DNA from: CATOSD01 sp034422735
GTDB taxonomy: Bacteria; Chloroflexota; Dehalococcoidia; Lucifugimonadales; CATOSD01
Direction of reading: 5' to 3'
NCBI GenBank assembly: GCA_034422735.1
Contig: DAOUJL010000054.1
Coordinates: 1 to 29,510, forward strand
DNA: 29,510 nt
Below the pieces are notes generated by a model. It saw only the letters and a program-made list of their open reading frames with translations. It was not told the origin of the DNA and made no database searches. The position numbers and the translations under genes were made by a program. Shown one piece after another: positions 14,986-22,492 of this stretch; within the stretch, counting starts at the first letter, position 1, and the number at the start of each line of letters is the position of its first letter.

Positions 14986-15765
14986 ATGATGCAAGAACAG
15001 ATGGTGCGCCGCACGTCCCGCGAGGGCGTGGTGACGCTTACGCTGAACAACCCGTCGAAGCGGAACGCGCTGTCGACCGAGACGCTGCTGGAGCTGCGAG
15101 ACCTGTTCGGGGATTTCGAACGCGATGACGAGGTGCGCGTGGTGGTGCTGCGCTCGGAGGGGCCGGTGTTCAGTTCGGGCCACGACCTGCGGGAGCTTAT
15201 CGACCGCGACGAGGCGTCGTACACCGAGGTGTTCGCGCTGTGCACGGAGGTGATGGAGGCCATCCGGCTGCTGCCCAAGCCGGTCATCGCGCAGGTGCAG
15301 GGGCTGGCGACGGCGGCGGGGTGCCAGCTCGTGGCCACGTGCGACCTGGCCGTGGCGGGCGAATCGGCGTCCTTCTGCACGCCGGGCGTCCAGATAGGGC
15401 TGTTCTGCACCACGCCCGGGGTGGCGCTGGCGCGGTCGGTGCCGTCCACCAAGAAGGCGATGGAGATGCTGCTGACGGGCGAGCCGGTGCCCGCGAGCGA
15501 GGCGCTGGAGATGGGGCTGGTGAACCGGGTGACGCCGGACGACGAGTTGGAGGACACGGTGGAGCGGCTGGCGCGGCAGATAGCGTCGGCGAGCGCGCAG
15601 ACGCTGGCCATCGGCAAGCCGGCCTTCTACAGGCAGATAGAGCTGCCGCGCCCGGACGCCTACGACCTGGCGCAGAGGGTGATGGTGGGCAATCTGCTGG
15701 AGGATGACGCGCACGAGGGGATTTCGGCGTTCCTGGAGAAGCGGACGCCGCAGTGGAACCACTGA
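14986..15765 (+). CDS. Enoyl-CoA hydratase/isomerase superfamily protein (ECHDC3-like)
   Basis: A 259-residue crotonase-fold protein with AGGAGG at 14975-14980 and ATG codons at 14986 and 14989. The first oxyanion-hole loop is FSSGHDLRE (residues 62-70) and the second lies in VQGLATAAGCQLVATCDLAVA (about 104-124). The two glutamates that catalyse hydration in classical enoyl-CoA hydratase are absent: the usual GCEL is GCQL (Gln114) and the second position is a Gly in FCTPGVQIG. FCTPGVQIGLFCTTPGVALAR is the signature of the ECHDC3 branch, whose reaction is not established. It is probably a CoA-thioester enzyme other than a standard hydratase. It converges on the luciferase-like gene. Confidence 0.88.
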   Translation: MMQEQMVRRTSREGVVTLTLNNPSKRNALSTETLLELRDLFGDFERDDEVRVVVLRSEGPVFSSGHDLRELIDRDEASYTEVFALCTEVMEAIRLLPKPVIAQVQGLATAAGCQLVATCDLAVAGESASFCTPGVQIGLFCTTPGVALARSVPSTKKAMEMLLTGEPVPASEALEMGLVNRVTPDDELEDTVERLARQIASASAQTLAIGKPAFYRQIELPRPDAYDLAQRVMVGNLLEDDAHEGISAFLEKRTPQWNH

Positions 15766-15771
15766 GGGGCG

Positions 15772-15826
15772 CTTCACCCCCATTGTCACCCTCACCCTAG
15801 CCCTCTCCCATCGAGGGAGAGGGGAC
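15772..15826. repeat. Dispersed palindromic repeat, copy 8
   Basis: Arms CCCTCTCCC and GGGAGAGGG around ATCGA, with the repeated CACCCTCACCCTAG lead-in. It lies just after the crotonase stop and is followed within 20 bases by a second copy. Confidence 0.8.
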
Positions 15827-15843
15827 GAGCGGAAGCGCGCTGG

Positions 15844-15890
15844 TTGTCACCCTCACCCTAGCCCTCTCCCATCAAGGGAGAGGGGACTTA
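15844..15890. repeat. Dispersed palindromic repeat, copy 9, overlapping the end of the luciferase-like gene
   Basis: Arms CCCTCTCCC and GGGAGAGGG around ATCAA, nearly identical to copy 8. The last codons and TGA stop (15874-15872) of the minus-strand gene lie inside it, so the terminal DKSPLP of that protein is encoded by the repeat. Confidence 0.8.
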
Positions 15891-17017
15891 TCGGCGGGGA
15901 AGTGCGGCATGACCTTGGTGGCGAAGGTCTCCAGGTTCTTCAGCGTCTTGATGAGCGGCATGCCCATGTGGGCGAAGCTGATGAGCAGGTAGTCGAGGTT
16001 GCAGACCTCCCGTAGCTCCTGGATCCGCTCCACCACGTGGTCTGGGGAGCCTACGAGCAGCGTGCGCGGCTCCAGGAAGTCCCAGTCCAGCTTGCCGTCC
16101 GGGTCCAGCTCCTCGCCCGGGTTGGTGAAGACCTGCCTGCCGCGGAACGGGTCGTTGAAGATGAACGCGGACATTACGGCCTCCTCCGCGTCGCGGCGCG
16201 CCTCCTCCATCGAAGAGGCGACGTAGGTCGAGCGCATCACCGCCTGGTCCTCGCCCAGGGCGAACGGCCTGCCCTCACGCTCGCTCCTGGCGCGGGCGTA
16301 GATCTCCATACGCTGACGTATCCTGCGAGGCGGGGGCTGCCAGTAGCAGGCCTTCAGGCCAAGCTCGGCCGCGGTGGTCACCGACCGGTCCGTGGAGACA
16401 GTCATCCACAGCGGCGGGTGCGGCTTCTGGTGGGGCCTCGGCGTCACCCTCAGCTTCGTCACGCGGTCGCCGTCCTGCCAGGCGGGGTTGGACGGGTACT
16501 TCGGGTGCGAGAACACGGTGTCGTCGACCGGGAAGCTGTAGTTGGAGCCGCGATAGGAGAAGTACTCGTTGTTCCAGATCTCGCGCACCACCTCGACCGT
16601 CTCCCGGAACAGCTCGCGGTTCTCCACGTCCTTGCGCGGGTCTGCGTTGGGGTGGAACTGCGGGCCTTCGTAGGGCCAGATTCCCCTGCCGAAGCCGACC
16701 TCCAGGCGGCCGCCGGTCATGTTGTCCAGGATGGCGAGGTCTTCGGCGAGGCGTATGGGGTGCCACCAGGGGGCGATGTTCGCCATCTGGCCGATGCGTA
16801 TGGTGGACGTGCGCGCGGCCAGGTCCGCGCCGAGCAGGATCGGGTTGGGCAGGTCGCCGATTCCGTAGGGGCCGAAGTGGTGCTCGCCGAGCCACATCGC
16901 CTCGAAGCCGAGCTCCTCGGCCAGGACGGTCTGCTGGCGCAGGTTGTCGATAAACTGCCCGGCGTCGGTCGCCTCTCCGGCGGAACTCGCCACGGTGGTA
17001 AACGCCGCGAACCTCAT
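15872..17017 (-). CDS. Luciferase-like (LLM class) FMN/F420-dependent monooxygenase
   Basis: A 381-residue protein with its ATG at 17017-17015 and GGAGGT about 8 bases upstream; the longer frame to 17281 is antisense to the next gene. The bacterial luciferase-like TIM barrel is clear: LAEELGFEAMWLGEHHFGPYG near the N-terminus, GADLAARTSTIRIGQMANIAPWWHPIRLAEDLAILDNMTGGRLEVGFGRG in the middle, and a C-terminal VGSPDHVVERIQEL helix that is near-diagnostic of the family. These enzymes use reduced FMN or F420 to oxidise small substrates. No flavin reductase lies next to it. Its C-terminal six residues come from a dispersed repeat, suggesting the element inserted into or extended the gene's end. 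Confidence 0.92.
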   Translation of the reverse strand: MRFAAFTTVASSAGEATDAGQFIDNLRQQTVLAEELGFEAMWLGEHHFGPYGIGDLPNPILLGADLAARTSTIRIGQMANIAPWWHPIRLAEDLAILDNMTGGRLEVGFGRGIWPYEGPQFHPNADPRKDVENRELFRETVEVVREIWNNEYFSYRGSNYSFPVDDTVFSHPKYPSNPAWQDGDRVTKLRVTPRPHQKPHPPLWMTVSTDRSVTTAAELGLKACYWQPPPRRIRQRMEIYARARSEREGRPFALGEDQAVMRSTYVASSMEEARRDAEEAVMSAFIFNDPFRGRQVFTNPGEELDPDGKLDWDFLEPRTLLVGSPDHVVERIQELREVCNLDYLLISFAHMGMPLIKTLKNLETFATKVMPHFPADKSPLP

Positions 17018-17117
17018 GGCTGGGACCTCCCATCTGCCTGGACCTCCGGCGCGCTGTTTTGCGACGCCGGACTGTCGTGTTACGCTGTGCCGCCACCATA
17101 CTACAGGGAGAATCGCC

Positions 17118-18170
17118 ATGTCAGCAGGCGGGAACAGGGGCCTGGTGCAGACGGTGCTGGGTCCGGTGCATCCCTCGGAGCTGGGGCCAACCACCACGCA
17201 CGAGCATCTATACATCGACTTCTCGTTCATGTACCGCCCGGCGCAGGACACGCCGCGCCCCGAGCTGGCGGACGCGCCCATAACGCTGGAGAACCTGGGG
17301 TGGATACGGCGAAACTACTACAGCAACCGCGCCAACCTGACGCTGCTGGACCTGGACACGCTGGTCGATGAGGTGGGCAGGTTCCGGGAGGCGGGTGGCG
17401 GCGCGATAGTGGACGCGACCACGGCGCAGATCGGGCGCGACCCGCACGCGCTGGCACGGATTTCACGCGAGGCCGGCGTCCACGTCGTGATGGGCGCGGG
17501 GTACTACGTGGCGGCGGTGCACCCGGAGGGGATGGGCGAGCAGAGCGTGGACGAGCTGGCGCGGGAGATTATCGCCGACGTCGCGGAGGGCGTGGACGGC
17601 AGCGGCATAAGGGCGGGAATCATCGGGGAGGTGGGGTGCAGCTGGCCGCTCGCGACGACGGAGCGCAGGTCGCTGCTGGCGGCGGCGGTGGCGCAGCGGG
17701 AGACGGGCGCGGCGATACTGGTGCATCCGGGCCGCCACCCGGACGCGCCGCTGGAGATACTGGAGCTGCTCGCGGCGGGCGGCGCGGACCTGTCGCGCGT
17801 GATCATGGGGCACCTGGACCGTACCGTGTTCGAGTTCGACGCGGTACAGCGGATAGCCGCGTCGGGCTGCTACCTGGAGTGGGACCTGTTCGGCAACGAG
17901 GGGTCGTACTATCCGCAGGCCGAGCTGGACATGCCCAGCGACGCCCAGCGGCTGGACTTCATCAAGCGGGCCGCGGACGCCGGCTACACGGACAGGATCG
18001 TCATCGGCCAGGACATCGCAACGAAGCACAGGCTGACGCGGTACGGCGGGCACGGGTATGGGCACATCTTCGAGAACATCGTGCCGAAGATGCGGCGCAA
18101 GGGCTTTTCGGAGGACGTGATAGGGGCGATTACGGTGGGGAATCCTGCGGCGGCGCTGGCGCTGGGGTAG
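17118..18170 (+). CDS. Phosphotriesterase-related metallohydrolase
   Basis: A 350-residue amidohydrolase-superfamily protein starting at the ATG 17118 with AGGGAG at 17105-17110. Metal ligands can be placed against phosphotriesterase: His28 and His30 in TTTHEHLYID, His203 in LVHPGRHP, His232 in MGHLDRT and Asp299 in VIGQDIA. The bridging residue, a carboxylated Lys in classical phosphotriesterase, is Glu171 here (GIIGEVGCS), as in the PTER and related subgroups. True organophosphate activity is therefore not implied; lactone or N-acyl hydrolysis is as likely. It is divergent from the luciferase-like gene. The CRISPR array begins only 39 bp after its stop, on the same strand, so read-through into the array is possible. 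Confidence 0.9.
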   Translation: MSAGGNRGLVQTVLGPVHPSELGPTTTHEHLYIDFSFMYRPAQDTPRPELADAPITLENLGWIRRNYYSNRANLTLLDLDTLVDEVGRFREAGGGAIVDATTAQIGRDPHALARISREAGVHVVMGAGYYVAAVHPEGMGEQSVDELAREIIADVAEGVDGSGIRAGIIGEVGCSWPLATTERRSLLAAAVAQRETGAAILVHPGRHPDAPLEILELLAAGGADLSRVIMGHLDRTVFEFDAVQRIAASGCYLEWDLFGNEGSYYPQAELDMPSDAQRLDFIKRAADAGYTDRIVIGQDIATKHRLTRYGGHGYGHIFENIVPKMRRKGFSEDVIGAITVGNPAAALALG

Positions 18171-18209
18171 GGGGGCGGCGAGGCGGAGCTTCGGCTTCAG
18201 CTTTGTCAG

Positions 18210-18725
18210 GGTCTTTCCCCGCGTGGGCGGGGGAGCCACCTGGAAGGTACCCTCCCCGATAAACTGTTGAGGTCTATCCCCGCGTGTGCGGGGCAACCAT
18301 GGTCGCGACAATTCTGAACGAGCTCGTGCCGGGTCTATCCCCGCGCGGGCGGGGGAGCCTCCGGGTCCGGCGCGGCCGGAGCCATCGCCATCGGTCTATC
18401 CCCGCGCGGGCGGGGGAGCCTCCACGTGCGCCGTCGCCGTGTTGACGATCATGGGTCTATCCCCGCGCGTGCGGGGCAACCGGCCCTCAGTGCGTAAGGG
18501 AGAAACGCACGCGGGGTCTATCCCCGCGCGTGCGGGGCAACCGAAACGCTGGTCGCACCCGAGGCAGTGGGCTGGGGTCTATCCCCGCGCGTGCGGGGCA
18601 ACCAACGTGATCGTGCTCTATCGGCTGCTGGCCATAGGTCTATCCCCGCGCGTGCGGGGCAACCCCCTCGACCATGTACCTGCACACCACGTACACAGGT
18701 CTATCCCCGCGCGTGCGGGGCGACG
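18210..18725 (+). CRISPR. Type I-E CRISPR array: 9 repeats, 8 spacers
   Basis: Repeats of 28 bases start at 18210, 18271, 18332, 18393, 18454, 18515, 18576, 18637 and 18698, a perfect 61-bp period, so every spacer is exactly 33 nt. The consensus begins GGTCTATCCCCG and ends GCGGGGCAACC, with a CCCCGC/GCGGGG stem, as in type I-E. By similarity to known I-E repeats it is read on the plus strand, and Cas6e would cut at the 3' base of the stem. Five copies (18454 onward, except the last) share one sequence. The first repeat and those at 18332 and 18393 end GGGGGAGCC instead; the last ends CGACG, typical of a trailer end. Only 39 bp separate the first repeat from the preceding gene and no AT-rich leader is visible. 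Confidence 0.97.
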
Positions 18726-18795
18726 TATGATCCTACGTCGGCGGCCCTGGTACTGACTTGTTAAGGTGCAATGGCCGGCACTCCCCGGGGGTCTC

Positions 18796-19596
18796 CTATC
18801 TCCGCCCCGACGCGGGACGCAGCAGCAGCATCCCGTAGCCGTAGGCGCGGTGCCTACCGAGGCCGCGCGCGAGCAGCGCGGCGAACGCGGCGGAGTCGGT
18901 CACCACCAACTCGCCGCGCATCAGCGCGTCCGGCCCCTCGCTGTGGCGGCTGTGCAGTCTGCGGACGGCACGAGTGCGCCGGAAGGACGCCAGGCCGGAC
19001 CTGTCTCTGTACAGGCTCGCGCCGCCCAGGCGCTCGAACTGCTCGCGGAGCCAATCGACGTACACCTCCTCGCGGGTGCGGTCCATCTCCCCCGGCGCGT
19101 GCTGGAGCGCCTCGTACTGGAAGACGTCGCACTCCTTGCCGGGGCGTGGCGCGTCGGCGTCGCCGGGACGGGTGCGGAAACGGCGCAGCATGTCGGGCGG
19201 CACACGCGATGGGTCCTTTCGGAGCCGCACGATTGGCCTAACGCGCACCTCGAATCCGAGCTGCTGGCCGACGCGCCACTCCGCAGGCATCGGCTTGGTG
19301 TCGATCCGGTCGGCGGGCAGCACACGCGCCTGCAACGGGCACGCGCACATGGCGGCGGACTCGCGCAGCGCGTCGGCGTTCGCCGTGCCGTAGCCGTAAA
19401 GGCAGCCGACGGACGCGCCGCGCGTCGCCACCAGCCGGAAGGGTTTGGGCGCGAGCTCGCCGAAACACTCCTTCAGCAGGCAGTGCATGGCATGGTCCGG
19501 GTCCTGGAGTTGCCTCGTGCCCATCCAGCGATTGAACTCGCGCAGGTCGATGTCGCCGCGAATCATCCGGAGCGTGGCCGTGGTCGTCGTGGTCAT
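18796..19596 (-). CDS. cas6e: Cas6e (CasE/Cse3) crRNA-processing endoribonuclease
   Basis: A 266-residue Cas6e, longer than the 199 residues of the E. coli protein. The ATG (19596-19594) overlaps the cas5e TGA in an ATGA. The N-terminal ferredoxin-like domain begins LRMIRGDIDLREFNRWMG and carries His35/His38 (DPDHAMHCLLKECFG) where the catalytic His of Cas6e sits. FEVRVRPIVRLRKDP matches the FRLRANP strand. The C-terminal glycine-rich motif GLGRHRAYGYGMLLL matches the family's GIGPAKSMGCGLLSL. It cuts the repeat hairpin and stays on the crRNA as part of Cascade. It is the last gene of the operon and its 3' end faces the trailer end of the array, 70 bp away. Confidence 0.93.
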   Translation of the reverse strand: MTTTTTATLRMIRGDIDLREFNRWMGTRQLQDPDHAMHCLLKECFGELAPKPFRLVATRGASVGCLYGYGTANADALRESAAMCACPLQARVLPADRIDTKPMPAEWRVGQQLGFEVRVRPIVRLRKDPSRVPPDMLRRFRTRPGDADAPRPGKECDVFQYEALQHAPGEMDRTREEVYVDWLREQFERLGGASLYRDRSGLASFRRTRAVRRLHSRHSEGPDALMRGELVVTDSAAFAALLARGLGRHRAYGYGMLLLRPASGRR

Positions 19597-20375
19597 TGCG
19601 TGGCCTCCTGTGCCGGCTCCTTCGGACCGAAGGCGCAGCGCTTCGCCGTGCCCTCTGCGACGCGCCTGCCGCCGCCGTGCAGCCCGGACACCCAGTTGCG
19701 CTCGTCGGTAAGCATCATCTCGCGGCTGATGGACACACCCTCCGGCGGCTCGGCGAGGACGTCCCGCGCGGGCCACTGCATCCTCACCGGGCGGGTTGCG
19801 TCTCTGTCGTCCGGCGAGTCGGGCAGAGGAACGCCCAGCAGCGCCGCCAGCACGTCGGGCGCGTCCACGAAACCGCCACACAGCCGCGCGGACGGCAGGC
19901 AGGGCTTGCGACCGATGAACAGCGGGCGGGCCGGCTCGTCCAGCTTGGCGGCCAGGTCGTCCAGCGTCGGCGCGTCGTCCGGCGGGTGGAGGCGCAGCGC
20001 GACGGTCACCCGCATGTCGGCGTAGTAGTCGCGGTAGCGAAGGTGCGGCGCGTTGTACGTGGCCGCCCCGCCGGCCCGACCCTCCGGTCGCCCGCGCGTG
20101 GTCCAGCCGCGGTCGCTCGCGCCAAGCTGCGCGGTCTGGAAATCGGTCATGGCGTAGCCGCCCGCCGGCTCGCGATCGATTCGCGACGCGAAAACAAGCC
20201 GGCGCTGCAAGCGCTCGTGCGCCTCGCGCTGGACGCGCCGCCAGCCCAGCGCGTTGGCGAACATGCCGGTGAGCAGTGACGCCGCTGGAAACGGACGTAT
20301 CACGCCGTAGTTGTCGATGATCTCGCCACCGAACGCCATCAAGGGTGCCTCCAGATTGATGATGAGGTGCCGCAC
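19593..20375 (-). CDS. cas5e: Cas5e (CasD) Cascade subunit
   Basis: A 260-residue Cas5e starting at a GTG (20375-20373) two bases after the cas7e stop, with GAGGTGG 7-8 bases upstream. The first strand and glycine loop, LIINLEAPLMAFGGEIIDNYGVIRPFPAASLLTGMFANALGWRR, is the classic Cas5e RAMP start. LFIGRKPCLPSARL is the conserved Cas5e motif late in the protein. In Cascade it caps the crRNA 5' handle and contacts Cse1. The open frame upstream of the GTG is antisense-like and rejected. No extra nuclease domain is fused here, unlike the Cas5-HNH variants described in some type I-E systems. Confidence 0.93.
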   Translation of the reverse strand: MRHLIINLEAPLMAFGGEIIDNYGVIRPFPAASLLTGMFANALGWRRVQREAHERLQRRLVFASRIDREPAGGYAMTDFQTAQLGASDRGWTTRGRPEGRAGGAATYNAPHLRYRDYYADMRVTVALRLHPPDDAPTLDDLAAKLDEPARPLFIGRKPCLPSARLCGGFVDAPDVLAALLGVPLPDSPDDRDATRPVRMQWPARDVLAEPPEGVSISREMMLTDERNWVSGLHGGGRRVAEGTAKRCAFGPKEPAQEATQ

Positions 20376-20377
20376 GG

Positions 20378-21559
20378 CTAGGCCACCTCTCCGGCGCGGA
20401 CGGCGTCCGCGGCCCATTCCGCCAGCGCGTCGCAGTTCAGCCGCTCGGCGCTCGGTACGTCGCACGGCTCGACGGACAACGCGCGACGCGCCTCCCTTGC
20501 GCCGTAGCAATCGTCCAGCTTGCCGAGGTAGTCGCACAGTGCGCCCGTGGCGGCGGCGGTCAGCGCGGGAACGGGTCGGCGGTACGCGTTCGCCAGGCTG
20601 CGAGGCTGGCGGCTGCCGGCCTCTATCAGCATCAGGTCCGCCGCGGCGTAGGGAGCGGTGGAGCCGCGCTTGGCGCCGGGCGAGACGGTGGCGATGAGAT
20701 GCACCAGGTGCTCGACCACTTTTGCGGCGAGCTCGCGGTCCGCGCTCTGCCAATCTGCGGCATCGCAGCCCTCCAGGTTGGACACCAGCCCGGACACGTC
20801 CACCACCACGTAGCCGTAGAACAGCCCGGCGGTGAGCTCCATGTCGCCGATGTGGGCGGCGCCCGCGTCCTCGTCCGGCTCCTGCAGGTCGTCGACGACC
20901 GAGAAGTAGTCGCTCTCGCTCTCCTCGGCGTGCACCGTGAAGGCGTGGGCCACGTGGATTGCGGCCTCTATGTTGGCGCCCGGGTCGGACGTCACCATCC
21001 GCCCGAACAGCGCCCCCACCAGCCCGCCGGGCAGGGAGGTCTGTTGGCGGAACGCGATGAAGTTGTCCCGCTCCTCGTTGCGGCGCGCCGGCTGGAACAG
21101 CAGCTTGGCGGCATCACCAGCGGCCTTGGCGTCCTCCCTGTGTTCGGCGCATATGGCGCTCGCTTTCTCTTGCAGGTACTCCACCTCGGGCTGGCCGAGC
21201 AGCAACGGCTGGCGGCCGGACTCGCTCCCGCCGCCAGTGCCGTACACCGCGATGTTGAACTGCTCCTGGACGGCGTCCAGCAATTCGTCCGGGAAAGCCC
21301 CCTCGTCGCGCAGCGGCTGGATCACGCGACGGTCGACCACGTTGCGCGATCGGAAGGCGTCCGCCGCGCCGTATATGGCGCTGAGCGCGAAGTCGTCATC
21401 GGCAGTGCGCCAGTGGCGCTTGAGGCACTGCGACGAGACGCGCGTGCGGACGCTGCCGCCGAAGCTGAGCCGCTTGGCCAGGCCGCTGTCGTCTCGGTTG
21501 AGCAGCGCGGCGGGGTAGGAGTGCAGGGTGTGTATCTGCAAGAATCTTGGTGTCGGCAT
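20378..21559 (-). CDS. cas7e: Cas7e (CasC/Cse4) Cascade backbone subunit
   Basis: A 393-residue Cas7e; the E. coli protein has 363. The start MPTPRFLQIHTLHSYPAALL with LNRDDSGLAKRLSFGG and VRTRVSSQCLKRHWR aligns closely with the E. coli NRDD...FGG...RVRISSQSLKR segment. Later GLFYGYVVVDVSGLVSNLEG and PGAKRGSTAPYAAADLMLIEAG match the family's palm and finger elements. In type I-E, six copies form the helical backbone along the crRNA. It starts 12 bases after the nuclease-Cse2 gene. Base composition rises again here to that of the flanking genome, in contrast with the two upstream cas genes. Confidence 0.95.
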   Translation of the reverse strand: MPTPRFLQIHTLHSYPAALLNRDDSGLAKRLSFGGSVRTRVSSQCLKRHWRTADDDFALSAIYGAADAFRSRNVVDRRVIQPLRDEGAFPDELLDAVQEQFNIAVYGTGGGSESGRQPLLLGQPEVEYLQEKASAICAEHREDAKAAGDAAKLLFQPARRNEERDNFIAFRQQTSLPGGLVGALFGRMVTSDPGANIEAAIHVAHAFTVHAEESESDYFSVVDDLQEPDEDAGAAHIGDMELTAGLFYGYVVVDVSGLVSNLEGCDAADWQSADRELAAKVVEHLVHLIATVSPGAKRGSTAPYAAADLMLIEAGSRQPRSLANAYRRPVPALTAAATGALCDYLGKLDDCYGAREARRALSVEPCDVPSAERLNCDALAEWAADAVRAGEVA

Positions 21560-21571
21560 GATTTTGTCTCC

Positions 21572-22492
21572 CTATTCGTTCTGAGCACTTGACTGGTATG
21601 AACTGTGTTCCGCGCGATAGTAGGCCCTGGCGATTTCGATTCTGGCTTCATCGGCCCGCTCTTCGTGGCTTCCTTCGTTCAGGATGAACCACGCCATTTC
21701 ACGCCAGTTGAAGGCGCACCTCTGGCTCGCCAGCATCCGAAACAGCCGCGCCAGGATTCTGCGCAGCGCAGGCCCTCTGGCCGCAAGCAGAGTCGACAGC
21801 CGGTCCTCGCTGTAAAATGGCGTTCTGCTGCCATCACCCTCGTACAGCGCCCGGCCAACGTTGATTCTTGGATTGTGAGCTCTGGCCGAAGCATGGGACA
21901 TCACGGCCATCCCGTGCATGATGAGTCCCCACTTGCTGACATCCGCGTTTCTTGAGATTCCTCGCTGGCTCATCAGCTTCCAGAACACGGCGCTGTTGGG
22001 ACTTTCAGGGTTCATTCGGCGCAAGCTGGCCTTGTCACCAGTCGACATCTCTATGGCCTCAATCGCTTCGACGGTGTTGGTAATCACGTCGCCGAAGTTG
22101 TACGGTATCGGGCCGACGACACTTGGAGGGACTGAATGCCCGGCTGTATAGCCGCGACCTGAGGTCCCGTTGAGAAGCACGTCCTCGATCTCATCCCAGT
22201 CACTGGGACGCCATGTGTATGTGGGAATGTGCTGCCCAAGCGCTTTTATCCACTCCTGCTGTTCGGGGAAGAGTGTGCTTTCCTCGTCCCGCTTCAGCTC
22301 GGCCGCCAGCAGGTCAATCTCTCCCGTCTCGTGGTTCTTTCTCCACATCATCAGATCGGGGAATCCCCTGCCGCGCACGATGTGGATGCTATCCCTGTCA
22401 CGCAAATGGAACGGCCGCCAACCGTAGTGTGCGGCTACGTCATGTGCCTGGTTCTGGAAGAACCGCTCAGGGTCCGAGCGTTGTCCGGTCAT
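21572..22492 (-). CDS. VRR-NUC nuclease domain fused to Cse2 (Cas11e)
   Basis: A 306-residue fusion. Residues about 9-108 form a VRR-NUC (PD-(D/E)XK superfamily) domain: a first helix and GWRPFH, then GFPDLMMW (Asp46), LLAAELKRD (Glu65, Lys67), FPEQQEWIKAL (Gln78/Gln79) and the family's closing segment YTWRPSDWDEIEDVL. All expected catalytic positions are present. Residues about 110-148 form a linker. Residues about 150-306 are a full-size Cse2 (E. coli Cse2 has 160 residues): GDKASLRRM, FWKLM, VGRALY (212-217) and FNWREMAWFIL (261-271) align with the E. coli protein. The ATG overlaps the cse1 stop in an ATGA, so the nuclease part is translated in frame with the operon. There is no cas3 in the locus, so this domain is the likeliest effector nuclease. 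The fusion is seen directly; activity is inferred. Confidence 0.9.
   Translation of the reverse strand: MTGQRSDPERFFQNQAHDVAAHYGWRPFHLRDRDSIHIVRGRGFPDLMMWRKNHETGEIDLLAAELKRDEESTLFPEQQEWIKALGQHIPTYTWRPSDWDEIEDVLLNGTSGRGYTAGHSVPPSVVGPIPYNFGDVITNTVEAIEAIEMSTGDKASLRRMNPESPNSAVFWKLMSQRGISRNADVSKWGLIMHGMAVMSHASARAHNPRINVGRALYEGDGSRTPFYSEDRLSTLLAARGPALRRILARLFRMLASQRCAFNWREMAWFILNEGSHEERADEARIEIARAYYRAEHSSYQSSAQNE
22046..22060 (-). promoter_or_regulatory. Candidate internal ribosome binding site and start for free Cse2
   Basis: Inside the fusion gene, GAGG (22060-22057) lies 8 bases before an in-frame ATG (22048-22046, Met149). Starting there gives 158 residues, almost exactly the length of stand-alone Cse2, and begins at the domain boundary. 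Internal starts producing small Cas11 subunits are known from type I-B, I-C and I-D systems. This one is a sequence-based candidate only. Confidence 0.45.

Noticed and set aside
18171..18209. The short gap before the first repeat as a CRISPR leader
   Set aside because: It is only 39 bp, GC-rich, and has no AT-rich tract or promoter hexamers, so I do not call a leader.
18286..18756. Open frame with repeated peptides (GLSPRVRGN, SIPARAG) across the CRISPR array
   Set aside because: The peptide repeats are just translations of the 28-nt CRISPR repeats in changing frames; there is no RBS or protein family.
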